The notes below the pieces were generated by a model, which worked only from the letters and a program-made list of their open reading frames with translations, was not told the origin of the DNA and searched no databases. 17,767 bases of DNA from positions 1 through 17,767 of the forward strand of contig JBDIAR010000060.1 in NCBI GenBank assembly GCA_039812545.1. Reading direction: 5' to 3'. Below, piece after piece: positions 1 to 7,254 of this stretch. Numbering within the stretch: position 1 is the first letter of the stretch; the number at the start of each line of letters is the position of its first letter. This stretch comes from JBDIAR01 sp039812545. Lineage in GTDB: Bacteria; Actinomycetota; Actinomycetes; Actinomycetales; Dermatophilaceae. The position numbers were made by a program, and so were the translations under genes.

Positions 1-81
1 ACGGTGGACGCCCCTGAGCACCACGGGCCACGCATAAGCGCCGTCATCATGGTGGGCTCTTCAGGCATGCTGGAGAGGTGA
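1..81 (+). CDS. 3' end of an unidentified gene (partial)
   Basis: Frame 1 is open from the window edge to a TGA at 79-81, giving 26 codons that end in SSGMLER. The other two forward frames hit stops within the first 40 bases. Most codons end in G or C, as in the real genes nearby. The TGA overlaps the GTG start of the next gene as GTGA, the usual sign of translational coupling in actinobacteria. The fragment is too short to assign a family or function. It could also be chance open sequence. Confidence 0.5.
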   Translation, partial: TVDAPEHHGPRISAVIMVGSSGMLER

Positions 82-743
82 CTGCGGACAACCAAGGATC
101 TCCTGCTCGTGACTCGACGCCCCTGTGGCCGATGTCCGTGTCCCGAAGTCCGGCCAGTCGTGCCAGGGATGTCGCCATCGACCTCCTCGCGCTGCTCTGG
201 ATCATCGGCTGCCTGGCATTGGGGTTGATGCTGTACGGCGATATCGCCGCGATCGGACGCAGCGCCGGAAGTATGCGGGACAGTGCCGCAGCCGTGGTCC
301 AGCCGATGACGGACGCGGTCCAGCAGATCTCGGATCTCCCGCTGGTCGGTGAATATCTTCCGCGTGCGCTGGAGCAGACGATCTCGTTCGTCCGAGACGT
401 CTTCACCACGACAGACGAGACCATTCACGCGACCAAGCGGTTGGCTGTGGTTGCCGGAGCGGCTACAGCAGGAGTCCCCGCGTTGTCGGTCGCCATCCTC
501 TGGATCCGTCACCGGATCCGCAGGTCCCACGCTCGCCAGACGGCGACCGGCCTGGCGCGGCATCCGCACGGAGCCCGGCTCCTCGCAGCGGCGGCGGTCT
601 CACATCCAACGACGCTTGTGGTCGACATCGCCAGGAGCGCACCCGGCGAAGAAGTCGGCCCCCAAGACGCGTTGGCGATGGCCGAATTACACCGGCTGGG
701 CCTGCGAGCGCGACCCGATCAGGGACGTCGCCCCTCCAGGTGA
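78..743 (+). CDS. Two-helix membrane protein, function unknown
   Basis: This 221-residue protein has two clear hydrophobic segments, at about residues 32-54 (LLALLWIIGCLALGLML) and 122-144. A polar stretch of about 65 residues between them probably forms a loop outside the membrane. A basic, cytoplasm-like tail follows. The N-terminal 30 residues are polar and rich in Arg and Ser. The GTG start overlaps the TGA of the partial upstream gene, which suggests coupled translation. An alternative ATG lies at 132, with no ribosome site ahead of it. The gene ends 15 bases before the convergent permease. I do not recognise a family. Confidence 0.7.
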   Translation: MTADNQGSPARDSTPLWPMSVSRSPASRARDVAIDLLALLWIIGCLALGLMLYGDIAAIGRSAGSMRDSAAAVVQPMTDAVQQISDLPLVGEYLPRALEQTISFVRDVFTTTDETIHATKRLAVVAGAATAGVPALSVAILWIRHRIRRSHARQTATGLARHPHGARLLAAAAVSHPTTLVVDIARSAPGEEVGPQDALAMAELHRLGLRARPDQGRRPSR

Positions 744-758
744 TCCGCCCGACGCGGC

Positions 759-2060
759 TCACCCGAACACGAAGTACCGGAGGATCAGATAGGGCGCCGA
801 CACCGCGATCGTGGCCACGGTGACGGGCAAACCATACTTGGTGAACGTCCAGAACTTGATGGGATGCCCGCTGCGAGCGGCGATTCCGGTCACGACGACA
901 TTGGCGCTGGCTCCGATCGCGGTGGCGTTGCCGCCGAGGTCGGCTCCCAGCGCCAGAGCCCACCACAACGACTCGTGTTGCGGCGAGATCCCCTGAACCG
1001 GTCCGACGATGTCGTGCACGAGCGGTGCCATCGTGGCGACGAACGGGATGTTGTCCACCACACCGGACAGGGCTGCCGACCCCACCAGAATGATCTGAGA
1101 GCCCGCGAGGTAGTCCTCCTTCATCTTCGCCCCGACGAACTCGGCGAGTTCGCCGATCACCCCCTGGTGGACGAGGGTTCCCACCATGATGAACAAGCCC
1201 GCGAAGAACAACAACGTCTCCCACTCGACGTCGTGCAGGTACACGTGGCTGGGCAACCGGGACACGGCGATCGAGACTCCGGCGCCGAGCAGGGCGACGA
1301 CCGACGGTTCGATGTGCGACATCGAGTGGGTCACAAAGCCCGCCAATACGACCGCGAGGACGACAGCCATCCGACGGAGCAACCGGAGGTCGGTGATGGT
1401 GTCACGACGCCGCAGAGCCATGACCTTGGCGGCTTGCTCTGGGTTGTAGCGAAAACGGCGGCCCCACAAGAACCAGCTCAGGGCAATGAGCACCGCGAGC
1501 AACACGATGACCAGCGGCCCGAGGTGAACGAGGAAATCCGTGAAACCAAGCCCAGATCGACTCGCAATGATGATGTTGGGCGGGTCGCCGATGAGGGTCG
1601 CGGCTCCGCCGACGTTGCTCGCCATGACCTCGGCCAGCAGGAAGGGAACCGGATCGGTATCCAATCGGTCACACAGCAACAGTGTCACCGGGGCCATCAG
1701 CAGAACGGTCGTCACGTTGTCCAGCAGGGCTGATGCCAGTGCGGTGACGATGATGAGGAGGGTCATCATCCGGAAGGGTCGAGCACCGGTCACCTGGGCG
1801 GCCCAGATCGCCAGAAATTCGAACACGCCGGTCGTTCGCAACACCCCGACGATCACCATCATCCCGAAGAGCAGCAGGATGACGTTCCAGTCGATCCCGT
1901 GGGCATCGGAGAAGAACATCTGCTCGCCGCGAGTCGCCCCGATGATCACCATGACGGCAGCACCGGTCAGCGATACGGCAACGCGATTGAACAACTCCGT
2001 TGCGATCAGGACGTAGGCGCAGAAGAAGACGGTCAGCGCAGCGATGGCGGTTCCGGTCAC
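759..2060 (-). CDS. ArsB/NhaD-type (ion transporter superfamily) permease
   Basis: A 433-residue polytopic inner-membrane transporter with the two-fold repeated layout of the ArsB/NhaD/P-protein group. The first half has LLDNVTTVLL (DNVTT about residues 114-118) and GDPPNI (158-162). The second half has the matching VDNIPFVATM (about 336-339) and GNATAIGASAN (377-387). The family includes arsenite, sodium/proton and dicarboxylate or anion transporters, so the substrate cannot be read from these motifs. The open frame extends up to 2153, but that would overlap the CBS gene. The GTG at 2060 lies 40 bases after the CBS stop and just before the first helix, so I chose it; no strong ribosome site is visible. 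It is probably co-transcribed with the CBS gene. Because the arsC gene is 8 kb away, there is no local support for an arsenite role. Confidence 0.85.
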   Translation of the reverse strand: MTGTAIAALTVFFCAYVLIATELFNRVAVSLTGAAVMVIIGATRGEQMFFSDAHGIDWNVILLLFGMMVIVGVLRTTGVFEFLAIWAAQVTGARPFRMMTLLIIVTALASALLDNVTTVLLMAPVTLLLCDRLDTDPVPFLLAEVMASNVGGAATLIGDPPNIIIASRSGLGFTDFLVHLGPLVIVLLAVLIALSWFLWGRRFRYNPEQAAKVMALRRRDTITDLRLLRRMAVVLAVVLAGFVTHSMSHIEPSVVALLGAGVSIAVSRLPSHVYLHDVEWETLLFFAGLFIMVGTLVHQGVIGELAEFVGAKMKEDYLAGSQIILVGSAALSGVVDNIPFVATMAPLVHDIVGPVQGISPQHESLWWALALGADLGGNATAIGASANVVVTGIAARSGHPIKFWTFTKYGLPVTVATIAVSAPYLILRYFVFG

Positions 2061-2100
2061 CGAAACCGACTCACAACGTGCGGCATGCGATTCCGGCAGG

Positions 2101-2661
2101 TCATGACTGATCCCCCACGCCGACCTGACCCTGACCTCGGTCCGCCCGCCCACGGTCCGCGATGTCTCGCGTCAAGCGGCGTTGGACCAGGTTCGAGTCC
2201 TGCCCCGCCAGGACGGCGACGGCGGCCAGCAGCCGGGACACGGTTACAACGCCGTGGTACACGCCGGCTCGATCCCTGACGACGGCCAGCGGCTGGGCCT
2301 CCTCCGAGAGCAACGAAGCCATCTCCAACAGCGTCGTGTCGGGGTCCACCGTCGGCAGTGCCCTCGGCCTCAACGTGTCCACATCAAGCATCTCCCCGAT
2401 CGTCGTGCTGGTCAGTCGCCGGCACATGTCGTCGGCGAGCTCCTCGCCGATGACATGTGCCAGGGCCGGGTCGTCGCGGACGTAACCGGGCACGATCAGA
2501 CCCAGGATCTGGTTGGCGGCGATGACCGCGTTCGCCAGCCCCTCCCTCCCAACGACGACCAACCCCTGGAGTCGGAACTCGGCGACCAGCCGAGCCGCCT
2601 CGGCCCCGGTCGTATCGAGCCCGATGGTGGGGATCTGCTCGGCTAAGTCGATGGCACGCAT
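2101..2661 (-). CDS. CBS-domain pair protein
   Basis: A 186-residue soluble protein with two CBS-like regions. One spans about residues 1-60 (MRAIDLAEQIPTI, then the strand LQGLVVV). The second spans about 88-152, with LRPRALPTVDPDTTLLEMA, PLAVVRD and YHGVVTVSRLLAAV. CBS pairs usually bind adenine nucleotides and gate a partner. The ATG at 2661 is preceded by a perfect AGGAGG, which rules out the longer open frame reaching 2724. The permease start is 40 bases downstream on the same strand, so this protein is likely a cytoplasmic nucleotide sensor for that transporter. The partnership is inferred from gene order. The last 30 residues are polar and probably disordered. Confidence 0.85.
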   Translation of the reverse strand: MRAIDLAEQIPTIGLDTTGAEAARLVAEFRLQGLVVVGREGLANAVIAANQILGLIVPGYVRDDPALAHVIGEELADDMCRRLTSTTIGEMLDVDTLRPRALPTVDPDTTLLEMASLLSEEAQPLAVVRDRAGVYHGVVTVSRLLAAVAVLAGQDSNLVQRRLTRDIADRGRADRGQGQVGVGDQS

Positions 2662-2665
2662 CCAA

Positions 2666-2671
2666 CCTCCT
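2666..2671 (-). promoter_or_regulatory. Ribosome binding site of the CBS gene
   Basis: AGGAGG on the minus strand, four bases before the ATG at 2661. It decides the start against the in-frame upstream codon at 2724. Confidence 0.8.
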
Positions 2672-2724
2672 GTCGGCGCAAGCAGTTCGGCTCCATGGCC
2701 CCGCAGGCTCGCCGTCCGATCCAC

Positions 2725-2730
2725 ATCCTA
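2725..2730 (-). promoter_or_regulatory. Possible -10 element for the CBS-permease pair
   Basis: TAGGAT on the minus strand lies about 64 bases upstream of the CBS start, inside the 148-base gap after tauE. No recognisable -35 is present at 17 bases. If real, it lets the CBS gene and permease be expressed apart from the rhodanese-TauE unit. Confidence 0.25.
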
Positions 2731-2809
2731 GGCAGCTGCGCCTCCCGACGGGACCCGGCCGACCACATACCGGGGGATGAGACGGCCAGGCGGTCACTCG
2801 TGAAGGGGT

Positions 2810-3577
2810 CTACCCCAGCTGCGGAATGTTCATCGCGAGGACGTATGCCGCGACGACGAAGAGCAAGATGCTGAAGGCCAGTGACAGTTGACGGGGATCG
2901 ACGCGTGTCGCGATCCGTCCACCGAAGATGCTGCCGATGGCTCCGAAGGCGCTGAAGGCCAAGATGACCGTCCAGTCGATCTGGACTCCCCCGGAGATCC
3001 TGGCCCCCAAGGCGACGAGGCTGTTCACGACGATGACGACGAGCGACGTTCCAACCGCCACCGGCATCCTGAACCCGAGGGCAAGTACCAGCGCGGGAAC
3101 GACCGCAAAGCCCCCGCCCACACCGAAGAATCCCGTCAGGAAACCGACGCCCGTCGCGACGGCGACCAGCACAGGCAGACCGCGTCGCTCACCGACCGCA
3201 TCGGCTCGGGAGCCCCCGGCTCGTCGGCGCAACATCACCGCAGCCACCACGATCATCAGCACGCCGAACGCATTCATCAGCACGGCAGCCGGCACCGCCG
3301 GGGACAACCTCGATCCGAGCACGGATCCAAAGACGCCGGTGGCACCGAAGACGATGCCCTGGCCGAGTCGGACATTGCCGCCCCGGCGATGACTGGCCAA
3401 ACCGGCCAGCGAGGTCAGCGCGACGATCACGAGGGAACCCGTCGTGGCCGTGTTCGGCGCCTGACCCAGGAGGTAGATCAGGATCGGCACGGTCAGGATC
3501 GCGCCGCCACCGCCGAGAGCGCCGAGGGTCACACCGACCAGCAGCCCCATCGGGATGATGGCCAGGAGATGTTCCAC
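2810..3577 (-). CDS. TauE/SafE-family sulfite (sulfur anion) exporter
   Basis: A 255-residue membrane protein with about eight hydrophobic segments in two repeated halves. Each half opens with a glycine-rich signature: LGGGGAILTVPIL near residues 22-33, and GFFGVGGGFAVVPALVLALG in the second half. This is the TauE/SafE (DUF81) pattern, a family linked to export of sulfite, sulfoacetate and related anions. The GTG at 3577 is eight bases past the rhodanese stop and just ahead of the first helix. The longer frame to 3634 would overlap the rhodanese gene, and an alternative ATG at 3550 is possible. Lying directly behind a rhodanese and opposite a persulfide dioxygenase, it probably removes the sulfite or thiosulfate that those enzymes make, as TauE is thought to do in staphylococcal cst loci. 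The substrate is inferred from context. Confidence 0.88.
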   Translation of the reverse strand: MEHLLAIIPMGLLVGVTLGALGGGGAILTVPILIYLLGQAPNTATTGSLVIVALTSLAGLASHRRGGNVRLGQGIVFGATGVFGSVLGSRLSPAVPAAVLMNAFGVLMIVVAAVMLRRRAGGSRADAVGERRGLPVLVAVATGVGFLTGFFGVGGGFAVVPALVLALGFRMPVAVGTSLVVIVVNSLVALGARISGGVQIDWTVILAFSAFGAIGSIFGGRIATRVDPRQLSLAFSILLFVVAAYVLAMNIPQLG

Positions 3578-3585
3578 GTCGTCGA

Positions 3586-3903
3586 TCAGCGCGGGGACGC
3601 GCCTGCGACGACCGAGCGACCGAGCCGGATCCACCCGCTTGTGCCACCGGCAACCGAGTACGCCTCGAAACCGGCCGCCTCGAGTTGCTCCGCCGATGAC
3701 TTGGACCGGTTGCCGCTGGCACAGATCACGAAGACCGGCCCGCTCCTGGGCACCTCTCCCAGCCGACTCTGGAGCTGTCCCATCGGGATGAGAAGGGCAC
3801 CGGGAACATGGCCCTGGACATACTCACTCGGCTCGCGGACGTCGATGACGGTCGCGCCCACAGAGTGGGCCCTGATGAGGTCGTCGAGGCTGCATTCCCG
3901 CAT
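3586..3903 (-). CDS. Single-domain rhodanese (sulfurtransferase)
   Basis: A 105-residue cytoplasmic sulfurtransferase. The rhodanese signatures are all present: VIDVREPSEYVQGHVPGA (residues 19-36), the active-site loop CASGNRS with Cys61 as the persulfide carrier, and the closing GGTSGW. It lacks a signal peptide. The open frame continues upstream to 4026 but would run through the double operator. The ATG at 3903 gives the normal length and starts directly on the domain, with only a weak GGAA ahead. It heads a minus-strand unit with the TauE-type exporter eight bases behind it. The likely job is to pass sulfane sulfur between low-molecular-weight persulfides, thiosulfate and protein acceptors. 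Confidence 0.9.
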   Translation of the reverse strand: MRECSLDDLIRAHSVGATVIDVREPSEYVQGHVPGALLIPMGQLQSRLGEVPRSGPVFVICASGNRSKSSAEQLEAAGFEAYSVAGGTSGWIRLGRSVVAGASPR

Positions 3904-3943
3904 AGAAGGTTCCGTTCTCGTGATCGGTGCATGGTGGGAAGAG

Positions 3944-3972
3944 TTGCGATTGCATACCCCCCGGGGTATTCT
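3944..3972 (+). promoter_or_regulatory. Predicted promoter of the persulfide dioxygenase gene
   Basis: TTGCGA (3944-3949) and TATTCT (3967-3972) are separated by 17 bases. Operator copy 1 fills most of that spacer, and its last three bases begin the -10. The predicted start of transcription near 3979 lies in operator copy 2. A repressor bound to either copy should block polymerase. The promoter call is by eye. Confidence 0.6.
3954..3969. promoter_or_regulatory. CsoR/CstR-type operator, copy 1
   Basis: ATACCCCCCGGGGTAT has two seven-base inverted arms, ATACCCC and GGGGTAT, around a two-base centre. This is the form bound by CsoR-family repressors, which sense Cu(I) (CsoR) or persulfides (CstR). 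Because every adjacent gene concerns sulfane sulfur, CstR-type sensing is the more likely. The regulator gene is not in the window. Confidence 0.8.
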
Positions 3973-3973
3973 C

Positions 3974-4003
3974 AGCATACCCCCTGGGGTATATGTCAGA
4001 CAA
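3974..4003 (-). promoter_or_regulatory. Predicted promoter of the rhodanese-TauE unit
   Basis: On the minus strand, TTGTCT (4003-3998) and TATGCT (3979-3974) are separated by 18 bases. Operator copy 2 lies in that spacer and supplies the first three bases of the -10. This mirrors the plus-strand promoter, so each divergent promoter carries its own operator in its spacer. The predicted leader before the ATG at 3903 is roughly 65 bases. Confidence 0.5.
3977..3992. promoter_or_regulatory. CsoR/CstR-type operator, copy 2
   Basis: ATACCCCCTGGGGTAT has the same seven-base arms as copy 1 with a CT centre. It starts 23 bases after copy 1, about two helical turns, so two repressor tetramers could sit side by side. 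Both copies are preceded by GC. Confidence 0.8.
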
Positions 4004-4037
4004 GCGCCGTTGCACACCAGACGCATTGGAGAAGCCG

Positions 4038-5411
4038 GTGATCTTCACCCAGTACTACCTGGATTGCCTATCCCAGGCCTCGTATCTCGTGGCTGACGAG
4101 CACAGCAAACAGGCCGTCGTCATCGATCCCCGCCGCGACATCGAGGACTACCTCGCACAGGCTCGCGAGGAGGGGCTGACCATCGTCGGGGTCATCAATA
4201 CCCACTTCCACGCCGACTTCGTCTCCGGCCACCTCGAACTGGCGGCCGAGACCGGAGCCTGGATCGGTTACGGCGAAGCGGGTCGCCCGGACTTCGCTCA
4301 CCGCCCGCTCGCGGACGGTGAGCGCATCGACTTAGGTGGCGTCCAACTCGTCATCATGTCGACGCCGGGGCACACTCCTGAATCGATCAGTGTGCTCGTG
4401 TACGAAAAGCAAGGCGACGACGTGCCGTATGCCGTGCTGACCGGTGACGCCTTGTTCATCGGCGACGTCGGAAGGCCGGACCTGCTCGCCTCCGTCGGCA
4501 CGACGGCCGATGAACTGGCCCGTCAGCTCTACCATTCGATCCAGGTGAAACTGATGGGGTTGCCCGACGCGGTGCGGGTCTTCCCCGCCCATGGAGCGGG
4601 CTCGGCCTGCGGCAAGAACCTGTCCACCGAGCGGCAGTCGACCATCGGCGAGCAGCGGCGCACGAACTACGCCTGCCAGCCCATGACCGAGGACGCCTTC
4701 GTGGCGGTGGTCTCCGAGGGACAACCCACCGCGCCCGGCTACTTCCTCTTCAATGCCACCGTCAACAAGCAGGAGCGGGCGCTTCGGGAAACGGACCATG
4801 CGGTACGCGCCTTGACCGACGAGCAGGTGGCTTCGGCTCGCTCCGAGGGAGCCGTCGTCCATGACGCCCGGCCGGCGGCCGAGTACACCGCCGGCCACCT
4901 GCGAGGGTCGGTGAGTGTACCTGCCGACGGCCGCATGGCCGAGACCGCGGGCATGGTCTTCACCCCCGACCAGCGGTTCATCCTGATGACTCCGACCGGA
5001 CTCGAGCAGGAGACCGCCACGCGGCTGGCCCGGATTGGGTACGACCATGTGATCGGATTCATCCCGGCACCTGAGGACTTCCTCGAGCGGCAGGCCGCCG
5101 AGGTGGTCCAGGCCAGTCGGCTCCGGGTCGACCAGCTGGACGAACTCGGAGACGATGTGCAACTCGTGGACATCCGTAATCCGGGCGAGGTGGCCGCCGG
5201 CATGATCCCCGGCTCCACCCACATACCCCTGCCCCAACTGCCGTCCCGGATCGGCGAGTTGGACCGGGAGCGACCCGTCCTGCTGTATTGCGCGGGCGGG
5301 TGGCGGTCCTCGGTGGGGGCGAGCTACCTGCGCAGTCACGGTTTCGAGGATGTGTCGGATCTTCTCGGCGGCTACGGAGCCTGGTCGGTCGATCATCCGG
5401 CGGCGAGTTGA
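4038..5411 (+). CDS. Persulfide dioxygenase-rhodanese fusion (CstB-like)
   Basis: A 457-residue cytoplasmic enzyme predicted to oxidise low-molecular-weight persulfides with oxygen and yield sulfite or thiosulfate. Residues 1 to about 230 are an ETHE1-type metallo-beta-lactamase fold. It has THFHADFVSGH (His56, His58, Asp60, His65), TPGHTPES (His112) and TGDALFIGDVGRPDL (Asp137); His56, His112 and Asp137 are the expected single-iron ligands. Residues about 259-350 form a rhodanese fold that keeps HDARPAAEYTAGH. Its active-site loop reads LMTPTGLE, with Thr318 where Cys is needed, so it is a pseudo-rhodanese. Residues about 364-455 are an active rhodanese, with CAGGWRS at Cys418. This order matches staphylococcal CstB. 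The GTG at 4038 has GGAGA five bases ahead; the in-frame ATG at 3993 lies on the operator and has no ribosome site. Expression should be governed by the double operator upstream. Confidence 0.92.
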   Translation: MIFTQYYLDCLSQASYLVADEHSKQAVVIDPRRDIEDYLAQAREEGLTIVGVINTHFHADFVSGHLELAAETGAWIGYGEAGRPDFAHRPLADGERIDLGGVQLVIMSTPGHTPESISVLVYEKQGDDVPYAVLTGDALFIGDVGRPDLLASVGTTADELARQLYHSIQVKLMGLPDAVRVFPAHGAGSACGKNLSTERQSTIGEQRRTNYACQPMTEDAFVAVVSEGQPTAPGYFLFNATVNKQERALRETDHAVRALTDEQVASARSEGAVVHDARPAAEYTAGHLRGSVSVPADGRMAETAGMVFTPDQRFILMTPTGLEQETATRLARIGYDHVIGFIPAPEDFLERQAAEVVQASRLRVDQLDELGDDVQLVDIRNPGEVAAGMIPGSTHIPLPQLPSRIGELDRERPVLLYCAGGWRSSVGASYLRSHGFEDVSDLLGGYGAWSVDHPAAS

Positions 5412-5412
5412 C

Positions 5413-6672
5413 TCAGCGGGAGGCGCGGGGCGCGGGCGCCGGCGGCGGGTAGCCACCGCGGCTTCGGACCGGGAACCACGACCCGAAAGTTGCGATAGCC
5501 AATGGAATCAACAGCCAAGGGCTGGGCCGCGTCAGTTCCCACGCGAAGACGGCAGCGAAGAACGGTGCGTTCTGGCTGACCGCCAGAACTGCCGCGCCGG
5601 TGAGCAGGGCCCAGACCGCCACGCTCACTCCTGCGACACCGTTCTGCTCGGCGAGCAGGGCAAGGCCGCCTCCCGCAGCCGCTCCCGTGGCCATCGCCGG
5701 CGTGAGGACGCCACCCGTGGCACCCGCTCGCAGGCAAAGCGCCGTGAGCACCGGCTTGGCGACCGTCAGCGCGAGAAGAGCCGGCACGCTCGGGTGCGCG
5801 GTGAGAATCTCCTGGACGACGGCCTTGCCGTTTCCCGGCACAGCCGGAAGGGGGATGGCCACCAAACCCACCGCGACGCCGGCAAGAGGCAACGACAGCG
5901 CGACTCGCCGGTGTCGCTGGGGATGAGCGCCCCGGGTCAGTTCGGTGAACATCATCCCGATGACGAGAGCGATGGGAATGACGACGATCGACCACAGCAG
6001 GCTCATCGGGGTCATCCCATCCCCGGGCCAGGGGTAAGTCGTGGCATCGTGGGTCACGGGTCGAGCGATGACATCAGCGACCAGGGAAACCGCGAGCGCG
6101 ATTGCGCCGGCTCGAATCGACACGGTGGCCAGGACGATCTCGACGGCGAAGAGGGCACCGGCTATCGGAGCGCTGTACACGGCCCCCATCCCCGCACCCG
6201 CCGCCTACGCCACCAGGATGCGGGTGTCACCGGCCCCGAGCCGCAGACCGCCGAGCGCCCAGGCGGTCGACCCCGCGGCCAGCTGCCGTGGGGCACCTTC
6301 GCGCCCCACAGATCCCCCTGAGCCCACAAATGCCACCTGAGGCAAGGCATCGGCCAGGACCGCCCCGAGGCGACGACCATCCACCGGACCGCGCACGACA
6401 GCGGCCAGCGAGGGCACCCGGCGACGACTCCGCACCCACCACCACCCCAGCCCGGCAACCAGGGACCCGATGGTTATCGCCACCACTCGCCGCACCGGCG
6501 AAGCCCGCAGCACCGCTTCGGCAAAGGTTCCGGTCTGATAGCCCATCGCGATGTGCTGAACGACGTCGAGGAGAAGGGTCAGGCCCGCGCCGGCCAACCC
6601 GGACAGCACTCCGGCCAGAAGGACGCCGGCGAGAAGAGTCAGCATGGCGACCGGCGAGCGACACGTGGACAC
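5413..6672 (-). pseudogene. ClC-family chloride channel/antiporter, interrupted by an in-frame stop
   Basis: Two open stretches in the same frame, 6672-6208 and 6204-5413, are split by one TAG at 6205-6207 (codon 156). Read through, they give a 419-codon ClC membrane protein. The first part carries GSGGSVGREGAPRQ (Glu125 at the gating glutamate position). The second has GAGMGAVYSAPIAGALFAVE and GATGGVLTPAM. The stop lies where family members read LLATGAAAG, at the small residue before the alanine/glycine run. A single base change from TCG (Ser) would make it. Both halves keep normal codon bias, so the lesion is recent, a sequencing error, or tolerated. An ATG at 6189, 16 bases downstream behind a G-rich stretch, could allow reinitiation and a split protein. 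The GTG at 6672 is a tentative start, with ATG 6645 possible. The gene sits 27 bases behind the nitroreductase gene and may share its transcript. Confidence 0.8.
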
Positions 6673-6699
6673 GACGTCGAGTCTGCCCCCAACCCGTCC

Positions 6700-7158
6700 C
6701 TAGTCGGTCGATGACCGAGTAAGGCGGACCACCGGGATCACGCGGTCGGTGTTGGCCTGGTATCCGGCGAAGCTGCGTTCCTCGGCCACGATGCGGTCCC
6801 AGGCGACCGTGCGCTCCTCACCCGACAGGGTCTCCGGCCGGACCGCCACCTGCGCATTTCCCACCCGCAGGCGCACGCAATCGGGATGCGCGGCCAGATT
6901 GTGCAGCCAGGCCGGGTTCTTCGCCGAGCCGGCGAGGCTGGCGACCACGAGCCACCGACCCGGTCCGTCGTCGAAAACCCTCAGCGGCACCGTCCGTTCC
7001 AGACCGGACTTCGCCCCGATCGTCGTCAGGTATGCCAGCGGCGTCCGCTTCAACTTGGTGAACAGCTCGAACGCTCGCAGTCCCAACCACTTCATCGGGC
7101 CGGGAACGTCCGGCAGTCTCGTGCCGCGGCTACCTCTCGGCGGGATATTCACGCTCAT
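6700..7158 (-). CDS. Deazaflavin (F420)-dependent nitroreductase family protein (Ddn-like)
   Basis: A 152-residue split-barrel protein of the Ddn family. Visible signatures are the GAKSGLERTVPLRVFDDG segment (residues 48-65), then WLVVASLAGSAKNPAWLHNL, followed by the AHPD turn. These match the family pattern of G-x-K-S-G, a PL-x-x-x-x-D-G strand and a PAW-x-x-N-L helix. Members bind F420H2 and reduce quinones, enones or nitro compounds, often at the membrane. The ATG at 7158 removes 21 unrelated residues of the longer open frame. There is no Shine-Dalgarno; GACTGT lies six bases upstream and could be a weak leaderless -10. The broken ClC gene follows 27 bases later. The physiological substrate is unknown. 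Confidence 0.87.
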   Translation of the reverse strand: MSVNIPPRGSRGTRLPDVPGPMKWLGLRAFELFTKLKRTPLAYLTTIGAKSGLERTVPLRVFDDGPGRWLVVASLAGSAKNPAWLHNLAAHPDCVRLRVGNAQVAVRPETLSGEERTVAWDRIVAEERSFAGYQANTDRVIPVVRLTRSSTD

Positions 7159-7254
7159 TGACCGACAGTCCCACGCCACGGGCGTCAAGGCAAAGCGATC
7201 CGACCACGCCACGAGTAGCATCGGAGCCTGTCAATCCCGAGGACGGGTGGCCCG

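Noticed and set aside
463..1224. Large minus-strand open frame across the first membrane gene and the permease
   Set aside because: It is Arg/Gly-rich with no motifs and overlaps two better-supported genes; a typical GC-rich shadow.
2764..2778. ACATACCGGGGGATG as a third CstR-type operator before the CBS gene
   Set aside because: The arms are incomplete and compressed compared with the two clean copies; not convincing without a binding model.
2805..2816. GGGGTCTACCCC at the tauE stop as a terminator
   Set aside because: Only five paired bases with a two-base centre and no T run; too small for a hairpin terminator.
3927..4037. Longer N-terminus for the persulfide dioxygenase, including an ATG at 3993
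   Set aside because: It would translate the double operator and predicted promoter; GGAGA before GTG 4038 and the family N-terminus (IFTQYYLDCLSQ) favour the short form.
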